A stretch of 14,126 nt of DNA from NCBI GenBank assembly GCA_964625835.1, contig CAZVES010000073.1, positions 1-14,126 of the forward strand, written 5' to 3'. Shown here in pieces: positions 1 through 5,767 of this stretch (its first letter is position 1; every line of letters begins with the position of its first letter). The DNA comes from UBA5336 sp964625835 (GTDB taxonomy: Bacteria > Pseudomonadota > Alphaproteobacteria > Caulobacterales > Hyphomonadaceae). Below the pieces are notes generated by a model. That model was not told where the DNA came from, did not search any database, and saw only the letters and a list, made by a program, of their open reading frames with translations. The translations under genes and the position numbers were made by a program.

Positions 1-36
1 TTCGCGCAACGGGGGAGGCGCCGCCGTCCACTTTCG

Positions 37-60
37 CCCGAAACCATGTGTGTTTCAGGG
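37..60. other. Imperfect inverted repeat downstream of the ATP-grasp gene
   Basis: Arms CCCGAAAC (37-44) and GTTTC-A-GGG (52-60) pair over 8 bp with one bulged A and a 7-nt loop. It lies 37 nt past the stop of the minus-strand ATP-grasp gene, where a terminator could be. There is no T-run on either side, so intrinsic termination is doubtful. Nothing else is recognisable in positions 1-96. Confidence 0.25.
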
Positions 61-96
61 CACAGGGCTGGGCGGGCACGGTCTGCGACAGGTCGT

Positions 97-963
97 CTAA
101 AGCCGCGCCTTGAGGGCTGAGGCGAGCCTCGGGCCGAGATCGGGGCCTTGCTTGGGGTAGAGGTAGGGCTCGATGAGTTCCAGCTCCATGAGCAGGAGGC
201 CGCCGTCGGGTGCGCGCAGCATGTCGACACGGGCATAGAGCGGGGGCTCGTCCAGGGCGGCGAGCACGCTGTGGGCCGCGTCCAGGTCGCCCTTGCCGGG
301 CGTGATCGGCGTCTCGCTGCCGCCATAAAGGGACTGGATGCGATAGTCGCCGGGCTTTGCGGTCTTCAGGAGGGCGTGGGACAGGTCTCCGCCAATCATC
401 ACGAAGCTGATCTCGCCCTCTTCGACAATCGACGGCATGAAGGGCTGGACCATCATGGGGTGGGGCATGGCCGGTATGGCCTCGCCGCGGCCCAGCTTGT
501 GCTGGCCATCGGCGCCGGCCCCGACCTGTCGCTTGAAGACAAGAGTGTCGCTGGCGAGCGTGTCGAAGGCCGCCTGTGCGGCGTCTTGCGTCATCTCCTC
601 GATCCAGAGGGTCGGGATGAGGCGCGCGCCCTTCGCCTCAAGGTCCTTCAGATAGGTCTTGCGGGCGTTCCAAGCCACGAGGCCGGCGGGGTTGAAGAGC
701 GGGGTCTGACGCCCGATGGCCTCTAGACGGGTCAGGAATTCCTCTGTCCGGTTCCAGTAGTCCCAGGTCGTGCCGATGATCGCGGCGTCATAGCCGGTCC
801 AGTCCGCTCCCGCATCGTCCCAGGCCACATCTTCCACCGCCATGCCCTCCGCGGCAAAGGCGGGCCGCAGGGCCTCCATCATCCAGTCATGCTCAAAGGC
901 GTCGCGCCGCCGGACGGGCGAGCCGGGCAGGGTGATGGCCGAGGCGAGATAGGCGATGCGCAT
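97..963 (-). CDS. ATP-grasp domain protein (RimK/glutathione-synthetase-like ligase), substrate unknown
   Basis: A 288-residue soluble protein of the ATP-grasp superfamily, whose members join a carboxylate to an amine or thiol through an acyl-phosphate using ATP. Seen in the sequence: a pre-ATP-grasp N-terminus with WDYW at residues 67-70, then NPAGLVAWNARKTYL (91-105) followed by an IPT turn near 116-118, a nucleotide-binding lysine in VFKRQVGAGADG (K144), and an acidic C-terminal strand MELELIEPYLYP (259-270) with E260 and E262 as probable metal ligands. This arrangement resembles the proteins annotated as ATP-grasp of the DcsG (cycloserine pathway) type, but no cycloserine gene is nearby, so the substrate is not assigned. 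It begins ATG at 963, transcribed divergently from the PfkB kinase across a 90-nt gap; no strong Shine-Dalgarno is visible. No signal peptide or membrane segment. Family call is firm, role is open. Confidence 0.85.
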   Translation of the reverse strand: MRIAYLASAITLPGSPVRRRDAFEHDWMMEALRPAFAAEGMAVEDVAWDDAGADWTGYDAAIIGTTWDYWNRTEEFLTRLEAIGRQTPLFNPAGLVAWNARKTYLKDLEAKGARLIPTLWIEEMTQDAAQAAFDTLASDTLVFKRQVGAGADGQHKLGRGEAIPAMPHPMMVQPFMPSIVEEGEISFVMIGGDLSHALLKTAKPGDYRIQSLYGGSETPITPGKGDLDAAHSVLAALDEPPLYARVDMLRAPDGGLLLMELELIEPYLYPKQGPDLGPRLASALKARL

Positions 964-1053
964 GGGTCAGCTGTGTCCCGAATGGATGTAAGCCTTGCCC
1001 TTAGCGCGCACCGGCGATAGGCGACAGCCCATACCCCGCACAGAGGACATGCC

Positions 1054-2049
1054 ATGAGTGAACCGCGCTATGATGTCGTCGGCCTCGGCAATGCGATTGT
1101 CGATGTCATCGCCCCCGTCGAGGATGCCTTCCTGAACACCTGGGACATTCGCAAGAATGGCATGACGCTGATCGACGAGGAGCGCGCGCAGGCCCTGACG
1201 GGGGCTGCCGAGGGCCGCGAGCTGTCTGGCGGCTCCGGCGCGAACACGATTGCAGGCGTGGCCAGTTTCGGCGGCAGGGCCGGCTATATCGGCAAGGTGG
1301 CCGAGGACCGTCTCGGCGAGGTCTTCGCCAGGGAGACCCGCGCTATTGGCGTGGAGTTCAACACCCCGCCGCTGAAGGACGGCCCGGCCACGGCGCGCTC
1401 CATTATCTTCGTGACGCCCGATGGCGCGCGCAGCATGAACACCTTCCTTGGCGCATCGGTGATGTTCTCGCCGGCGGACGTGGACGAGGACATGGTGCGG
1501 GCCGGCGCGATCCTCTACCTGGAAGGCTACCTCTTTGACCGCGACGACGCCAAGGCGGCCTTCGTGCATGCCTCCGAAGTGGCCAAGGCGGCGGGCCGCA
1601 AGGTGGCGCTGACCCTGTCGGACAATTTCTGCGTCGATCGCCACCGCGACAGCTTCCGCCACCTGATCGCCGGCCATGCCGACATCGTCTTTGCCAATGA
1701 GGCCGAACTGCTCTCGCTTTATGAGACAGGCGACTTCGCTGAGGCCCTCGCGCGGCTGCAGGCCGATACGGGCATGGCTGCCGTCACGCGCAGCGAGGTC
1801 GGCTCGGTTGTCGTGGGCGATGGCGACCCGATCCACCTGCCGGCCGAGCCCGTGGGCAAGGTGGTCGACACGACCGGTGCCGGCGACCAGTATGCGGCGG
1901 GCTTCCTTTTTGGAGTGGCCCGCGGCCTGCCGCTCGCCACATGCGGCCGGCTCGGCCATATCGCGGCCGCCGAGGTGATCACCCATTACGGCCCACGCCC
2001 TGAAATCAGCTATGCCGGTCTTGCGCGCAAGGCGGGAATAGAGGTCTAA
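1054..2049 (+). CDS. PfkB-family carbohydrate/nucleoside kinase, adenosine-kinase-like
   Basis: A 331-residue cytoplasmic kinase of the ribokinase/PfkB superfamily. Proteins of this form in alphaproteobacteria are usually annotated adenosine kinase, which phosphorylates adenosine to AMP in purine salvage. Visible motifs: N-terminal YDVVGLGNAIVDVI (6-19), the first PfkB signature with GGSGANT (59-65), NEAE (215-218) matching the NxxE magnesium/phosphate motif, and the C-terminal signature DTTGAGDQYAAGFL (272-285), where D278 is the expected catalytic base in the anion hole. Length fits the family. The start is ATG 1054 with AGAGGA at 1042-1047. It is transcribed away from the ATP-grasp gene and is followed by a possible hairpin. 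Adenosine is inferred from overall resemblance; an inosine/guanosine or sugar kinase cannot be excluded. Confidence 0.88.
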   Translation: MSEPRYDVVGLGNAIVDVIAPVEDAFLNTWDIRKNGMTLIDEERAQALTGAAEGRELSGGSGANTIAGVASFGGRAGYIGKVAEDRLGEVFARETRAIGVEFNTPPLKDGPATARSIIFVTPDGARSMNTFLGASVMFSPADVDEDMVRAGAILYLEGYLFDRDDAKAAFVHASEVAKAAGRKVALTLSDNFCVDRHRDSFRHLIAGHADIVFANEAELLSLYETGDFAEALARLQADTGMAAVTRSEVGSVVVGDGDPIHLPAEPVGKVVDTTGAGDQYAAGFLFGVARGLPLATCGRLGHIAAAEVITHYGPRPEISYAGLARKAGIEV

Positions 2050-2053
2050 CCGC

Positions 2054-2080
2054 CACCTGCGCAGACTGGCGCGATAGGTG
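2054..2080 (+). terminator. Possible hairpin terminator after the PfkB kinase gene
   Basis: CACCT-GCGC (2054-2062), a 6-nt loop, GCGC (2069-2072), a 3-nt bulge, and AGGTG (2076-2080) form an interrupted 9-bp stem beginning 4 nt after the kinase stop codon. The stem is followed by AAATTTC rather than a T-run, so it is at best a weak intrinsic terminator. It abuts the 10-bp palindrome TGAAATTTCA at 2079-2088. Confidence 0.3.
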
Positions 2081-2158
2081 AAATTTCAACGGACCGCCAA
2101 ACTATGGTGCAAGGCGTTCCTGTTAGGCATTGGGTGACCGATCGAAAGGACACGACCA

Positions 2159-2413
2159 ATGCTCATGGCCGTTGCATACCTGTTGCTTGGAACTTCAGTC
2201 GTGTTGATCCTTGGCTGGCCGTTACTGTGGGCGATGCCCGGGCAGCGCAAGGCTGCGGTCACGGGGCCGGAATCGCGCTTCCTGACCAGTTGTGCTGGTG
2301 TGGTGGCCCTTGTCGTGCTCGTCGTACCATCGCTGACAAGTGTCGCCCAGCCGGGCGCGGAGAGCGTTTTCGCGGCCTTCCACGCCGCGTTCAACTTCAG
2401 CTTCGATATCTGA
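2159..2413 (+). CDS. Small two-helix membrane protein, function unknown
   Basis: An 84-residue hypothetical protein that I do not recognise. Two hydrophobic stretches are evident, about residues 3-25 (AVAYLLLGTSVVLILGWPLL core) and 45-62 (CAGVVALVVLVVPSLTSV), separated by a charged loop with PGQRK and PESR, and followed by an amphipathic Phe-rich tail (FAAFHAAFNFSF) ending at TGA 2411-2413. Support for translation: AAAGGA at 2145-2150 sits 8 nt upstream of ATG 2159. An overlapping frame on the same strand (2104-2478) is Cys/Arg-rich with no coherent domain and is taken as a shadow. The gene stands between the kinase and ddl, where cell-wall genes would normally lie. An inner-membrane location is predicted; no function is inferred. 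Confidence 0.55.
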   Translation: MLMAVAYLLLGTSVVLILGWPLLWAMPGQRKAAVTGPESRFLTSCAGVVALVVLVVPSLTSVAQPGAESVFAAFHAAFNFSFDI

Positions 2414-2416
2414 AGC

Positions 2417-2429
2417 CCGACCGGGTCGG
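2417..2429 (+). other. Short GC-rich inverted repeat after the small membrane gene
   Basis: CCGACC and GGTCGG flank a single central G, 3 nt after the stop codon of the small membrane protein gene. It could fold as a 5-bp stem with a 3-nt loop, but no T-run follows. It is the only structural mark in the 234-nt gap before ddl (2414-2647), where I see no convincing promoter hexamers and no further gene. Confidence 0.25.
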
Positions 2430-2647
2430 CCTCCCCGGAATTTACCAGCGCAACTCGGCAGACCAAGTCCCGTCATAACTTCCGATCAGGCTCATGTGGA
2501 GCCCATTGCGCTTGCGATTGCAATGCCAATTCCGGGCAATCACACATGAACGTCTACAGATGTAGTCGATCTGCCACGCCCGCGCCGCTTTTACCGTTCA
2601 TGAAGTCCTTGTGGTGCAGGCTTACCTCGAATTTCAAGGAAATTGCC

Positions 2648-3556
2648 ATGAAACGGGTCGCGGTTGTCTATGGGGGCTGGTCATCAGAGCGTGACATCTC
2701 GATCAGTTCCGGCACCCAGATGGCCAGCGCGGCCCGTGCCAGCGGTTATGACGTGGTTGAAATCGACGCCACGCGCCAGCTGGCCCGCCAGGTCGAGGAC
2801 GCCGCGCCGGATGTGATCCTGAACGGGCTGCACGGGCCCTGGGGTGAGGATGGCTGCGTTCAGGGCCTGTTCGAGGTTCTGGGCCTGCCCTATTCGCATT
2901 CAGGCGTCGCCAGCTCCGCCGTGGCCATGGACAAGCGCAAGTCGAAGGCCGTCTACGCCCAATGCGGAATGGACATTGCCGAGGATGTCGCCTGCACCCG
3001 GGCGGAGGCTGCGGCCAGGCACCTCCTGGAGCCGCCCTATGTGATCAAGCCGATTGCGGAAGGCTCCAGCTTCGGGGTCGTCATGGTCCGCGAGGGCGCT
3101 GCTGGGCCGCCGCGCGAGCTGCTCAGTGAGGCCTGGGCCTATGGCGACAATCTCATGGCCGAAAAGTTCATCCCCGGGCGTGAGTTGTCGGTTGGTGTTG
3201 TGGGCGATCGCGCCCTCGCAGTGACGGAAATCACCACCTTAAGGGAGTTTTACGACTTTGACGCAAAATATGCTTCCGGAGGCTCGCGCCATATCATTCC
3301 CGCTGACCTTCCCGATGCTGTCACAGAGGCGGCACTGGGAGCCAGCCTGAAGGCCCACAGGGCCCTGGGATGCCGCGGTGTGACCCGATCCGACTTTCGC
3401 TATGATGAGGAGGCAGACCGGCTCGTGATCCTTGAGACCAACACCCAACCCGGAATGACGCCGACCTCTCTCGTGCCCGAGCAGGCGGTTTATGCCGGCA
3501 TCACGTTCGAGGAGCTTGTTGCCTGGATGATCGAGGATGCGTCATGTCCAAGGTGA
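2648..3556 (+). CDS. ddl: D-alanine--D-alanine ligase
   Basis: A cytoplasmic ATP-grasp enzyme that condenses two D-alanines with ATP hydrolysis, giving the dipeptide added by MurF to the peptidoglycan precursor. Over 302 residues the family landmarks appear in order: GGWSSERDISISSG (9-22) with the conserved Glu at 14, LNGLHGPWGEDG (58-69), YSHSGV...AMDKRKSK (82-100), VIKPIAEGSS (132-141) with the ATP-binding Lys, EKFIPGREL (172-180), the Tyr-containing omega-loop region FYDFDAKY (201-208), TRSDF (246-250), and LETNTQPGMTPTSLVPEQ (262-279) with metal ligands E263 and N265. The frame is open 34 codons further upstream, but those residues are unlike Ddl; AAGGA at 2636-2640, 7 nt before ATG 2648, fixes the start. 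The 3' end overlaps ftsQ by 13 nt, implying coupled translation. murB and murC, common upstream partners, are not immediately upstream. A CtrA-like box lies within the coding sequence at 3239-3253. Confidence 0.95.
   Translation: MKRVAVVYGGWSSERDISISSGTQMASAARASGYDVVEIDATRQLARQVEDAAPDVILNGLHGPWGEDGCVQGLFEVLGLPYSHSGVASSAVAMDKRKSKAVYAQCGMDIAEDVACTRAEAAARHLLEPPYVIKPIAEGSSFGVVMVREGAAGPPRELLSEAWAYGDNLMAEKFIPGRELSVGVVGDRALAVTEITTLREFYDFDAKYASGGSRHIIPADLPDAVTEAALGASLKAHRALGCRGVTRSDFRYDEEADRLVILETNTQPGMTPTSLVPEQAVYAGITFEELVAWMIEDASCPR
3239..3253 (+). promoter_or_regulatory. CtrA-box-like site inside ddl, upstream of ftsQA
   Basis: TTAA-GGGAGTT-TTAC matches the Caulobacter-type CtrA consensus TTAA-N7-TTAA in seven of eight specified positions. 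It sits 291 nt before the ftsQ start, inside ddl codons 198-202. The first half site is supplied by an in-frame TTA leucine codon, the only TTA I noticed in the genes of this window, which suggests that the DNA sequence itself is under selection. In Caulobacter crescentus CtrA activates ftsQA transcription (established knowledge); that this site does the same here is inference. A TTGACGC hexamer-like string follows at 3258-3264, but no matching -10 is clear. Confidence 0.45.
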
Positions 3557-4365
3557 AACGCCACGCCCCGCCTGAACCGAGCTTCGCGGACGAGGATGTG
3601 AGCATTGCATCGGTGGTTTTCGGCCTTGCCATGATCATGGCGCTGATCGTGGCGGCGGCGGCGTTCATGGGCGGATCCCTGTCCCAAGTGGAAAACCGCA
3701 TGGCGAACACGAGCGATGCGATCGCCCGCTCCCTCGGCGTGGGCGTGTCCACTGTTCGCGTGGTCGGACTGGAACGCGCGCCCTTGCTTGAGGCAGACGT
3801 TCGCTCTGCCGCCATGATCGAGCCGGGTGAGAACATGTTTCGCGCCGATCCCCATGAAATCCGCACCCGCGTTGAGGCGACCCGGCAGGTGGTGAATGTG
3901 CGCGTGCTGCGGCTCTGGCCTGACCAGGTGGTGATCATGGCAGACCCGGCCCAGCCCCTGGCGCTGTTCCACCAATCTGGCGAGTGGACTGTGATCGACA
4001 CGCTTGGCCGCGAAATGGGCGATCCTGGCGAGACGGACCACCAGCACTTGCCCAGGATCGCCGGCGAGGGTGCACCTGAAACGGCGCTGGAACTGGTTGT
4101 ACACCTCGACAATGTGCCGGAACTGGCCAGCCATGTGATACTTGCCGAACGTGTTGCTGCGCGTCGCTGGGACCTGCACTTGCGCGGGGGTGCCATCGCC
4201 CAGTTGCCGCGCGACACCGAAATCGGAGGGGCCCTTCGGGAACTGGCTGATCTCACCGCCAGGACACCTGGCCTCTCCGCGCGTACACAGCGCATGGACC
4301 TTCGCAACCGGGGACGGCTTTACATTACACCGCGATCCGGCGGTCCGGATGGAGGCAACGCCTGA
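3544..4365 (+). CDS. ftsQ: Cell division protein FtsQ
   Basis: A bitopic inner-membrane divisome protein that links the early cytoplasmic ring to the later septal wall synthesis machinery through FtsB and FtsL. The 273 residues show a short cytoplasmic N-terminus, one transmembrane helix at about 21-43 (IASVVFGLAMIMALIVAAAA region), then a periplasmic POTRA-type domain at about 68-136 (STVRVVGLERAPLLEADV start, LWPDQVVIM end) and a beta domain to about 250 containing the typical WTVIDTLGRE (148-157). The Gly/Arg-rich tail is likely disordered. ATG 3544 lies 6 nt after GAGGA (3533-3537), inside the end of ddl. The stop is followed 2 nt later by ftsA, so ddl-ftsQ-ftsA form a tight operon. The call rests on position plus domain layout, since FtsQ is poorly conserved in sequence. 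Confidence 0.93.
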   Translation: MSKVKRHAPPEPSFADEDVSIASVVFGLAMIMALIVAAAAFMGGSLSQVENRMANTSDAIARSLGVGVSTVRVVGLERAPLLEADVRSAAMIEPGENMFRADPHEIRTRVEATRQVVNVRVLRLWPDQVVIMADPAQPLALFHQSGEWTVIDTLGREMGDPGETDHQHLPRIAGEGAPETALELVVHLDNVPELASHVILAERVAARRWDLHLRGGAIAQLPRDTEIGGALRELADLTARTPGLSARTQRMDLRNRGRLYITPRSGGPDGGNA

Positions 4366-4366
4366 C

Positions 4367-5662
4367 ATGTCCAGCCCGATGCAACGCCGCTCCACAAGAA
4401 ATCGGCCGACGCCCGGAGAAGTCGTCGCGGCTCTCGACATTGGTGGCTCGAAGATCACCTGCCTGATCGGGCGGTGCGATCCGCGCCAGACGGCGGGGTT
4501 CGCCCTGTTGGGCGGCGGGCGCCAGCAGTCGCGCGGCTTTTCCGGCGGCGCCATCACGGACATGGAAAGCCTTGAACGCGCGGTGCGTCTTGCTGTCGAA
4601 GACGCCGAGCGCCAGGCCGGCACCCGTATCGCCGCCGTGCGCCTTGGCATCACGGGCCCACATGTGAAAAGCCAGCTCACCATGGCCTCGCTCGCCCCCA
4701 CAGGTCGTGAGATCAATGCCAGGGACATGCGCCGTGTTCAGGCCAAGGCCATGGCGCAACTGGAACTGGACGAAGAGGAAATCCTGGCTGTTTATCCCGT
4801 TGCCTACCGTGTCGACGGCCTTGAGGGCGTGCGCGAACCCGCTGGTATGGTGGCGGGCAAGCTCGGTGTCCTCCTGAACGTGGTCACTGCGCCGAGCGCG
4901 CTGATCCGCAACCTTGGCGAGGTGGTCAGCCGGGCCCATCTCAAGGTCGAACGCCTCGTGCCGTCTGCCATCGCCAGCGGTTTCGGCGCGCTGATCGAGG
5001 ATGAATGTGAAAACGGTGCAATCTGCATCGACATGGGAGCGGACGTCACCGCTGTTTCGGTGTTCTTGAATGGCGCGCCCGCCGCTCTCGACCTTATCCC
5101 GGCCGGGGGCGGACATGTCACGGCTGACCTCGCCCAGGGACTTGGTACGACTTTCCCGGCTGCAGAGCGCTTGAAATCCGTTCACGGCCATGCTGACCTG
5201 ACAGCCCCGGGCCTTGCCGAACGGATCGAGTGTCCGCGGCTTGGCGACGATGGCCGGCTGAATGCCCACAAACTGGCCCGGGCGCGCCTGGCTGAAATCA
5301 TAGCGCCGCGCATTGAGGAGGTTTTCGAGCTTATTCGCCACCACCTCGATCAGTCTCGACTGGCAAAAGTGATGCCAAAACGAGCCGTACTGACAGGCGG
5401 CGCGAGCCAGTTGCCCGGCGTTCGCGAGGTCGCCCATTGCATTCTCGAGGTGCCGATCCGGCTTGGACGGCCCGTTCATGCTGAAATTCTGGGCGAAACA
5501 CTGGCCACACCGGCTTTTTCCACAGCGGCAGGTCTGCTAACGTCAGAGTTCAGGGCTAATCTCGACGCGGAATGGGCAGGGTCGCGGCGGGGACAGCACG
5601 GAGCAGGTGGAACGGGCGGTACGCTTAATAGGACGTGGAGTTGGTTGAAGGAAAATTTCTGA
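4367..5662 (+). CDS. ftsA: Cell division protein FtsA
   Basis: An actin-like ATPase that anchors FtsZ filaments to the cytoplasmic membrane and recruits later divisome proteins. In 431 residues: phosphate-1 loop AALDIGGSKITCLIG (21-35), the FtsA-specific 1C subdomain about 95-175 (GITGPHVKSQ through GKLGVLLNVVTAP), phosphate-2 strand ICIDMGADVTAVSVF (219-233), adenosine motif VLTGGASQLPG (341-351), and after a Gly-rich linker the C-terminal amphipathic membrane-targeting helix TLNRTWSWLKENF (419-431). The open frame extends back into ftsQ, but that stretch is unlike FtsA. ATG 4367 follows GGAGG (4351-4355) with an 11-nt spacer; ATG 4349, six codons earlier in frame, is the alternative. It starts 2 nt after the ftsQ stop and is followed by the separate ftsZ leader. 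Confidence 0.95.
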   Translation: MSSPMQRRSTRNRPTPGEVVAALDIGGSKITCLIGRCDPRQTAGFALLGGGRQQSRGFSGGAITDMESLERAVRLAVEDAERQAGTRIAAVRLGITGPHVKSQLTMASLAPTGREINARDMRRVQAKAMAQLELDEEEILAVYPVAYRVDGLEGVREPAGMVAGKLGVLLNVVTAPSALIRNLGEVVSRAHLKVERLVPSAIASGFGALIEDECENGAICIDMGADVTAVSVFLNGAPAALDLIPAGGGHVTADLAQGLGTTFPAAERLKSVHGHADLTAPGLAERIECPRLGDDGRLNAHKLARARLAEIIAPRIEEVFELIRHHLDQSRLAKVMPKRAVLTGGASQLPGVREVAHCILEVPIRLGRPVHAEILGETLATPAFSTAAGLLTSEFRANLDAEWAGSRRGQHGAGGTGGTLNRTWSWLKENF

Positions 5663-5678
5663 CGAAAGACTCCTTCAC

Positions 5679-5693
5679 TTAACGCGTTTTTAG
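5679..5693 (+). promoter_or_regulatory. CtrA-box-like site in the ftsZ leader
   Basis: TTAA-CGCGTTT-TTAG matches TTAA-N7-TTAA in seven of eight specified positions. It lies 17 nt after the ftsA stop and 75 nt before the ftsZ ATG. In Caulobacter crescentus CtrA binds the ftsZ promoter and represses it in swarmer cells (established knowledge). Position and sequence suggest the same arrangement here. The rest of the 105-nt leader holds no obvious promoter hexamers beyond a weak CGTAGATTTT string at 5741-5750. Confidence 0.55.
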
Positions 5694-5767
5694 GCCGCCA
5701 GAGGCATGTTCCCCTCAAACGGCACGAAGGTGCTGGCCGGCGTAGATTTTGGAAGGCGACCTTGGAA

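Noticed and set aside
967..1986. A 339-codon minus-strand frame opposite the PfkB kinase
   Set aside because: Antisense to a gene with both PfkB signatures; Arg/His/Gly-rich shadow composition.
2079..2088. Perfect palindrome TGAAATTTCA upstream of the small membrane gene
   Set aside because: Ten bases only, A/T-rich and not extended by flanking symmetry; no matching copy noticed elsewhere in a leader.
2104..2478. A 124-codon plus-strand frame overlapping the small membrane protein
   Set aside because: No ribosome-binding site at its ATG and a Cys/Arg-rich sequence without structure; the overlapping two-helix frame has a good Shine-Dalgarno and clear hydrophobic segments.
2546..2647. N-terminal extension of ddl by 34 codons
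   Set aside because: Residues do not resemble Ddl, and AAGGA is correctly placed for ATG 2648, which gives the family's usual N-terminus MKRVAVVYGG.
3490..4728. A 412-codon minus-strand frame opposite ftsQ and ftsA
   Set aside because: Crosses two well-supported genes in antisense and has no coherent domain.
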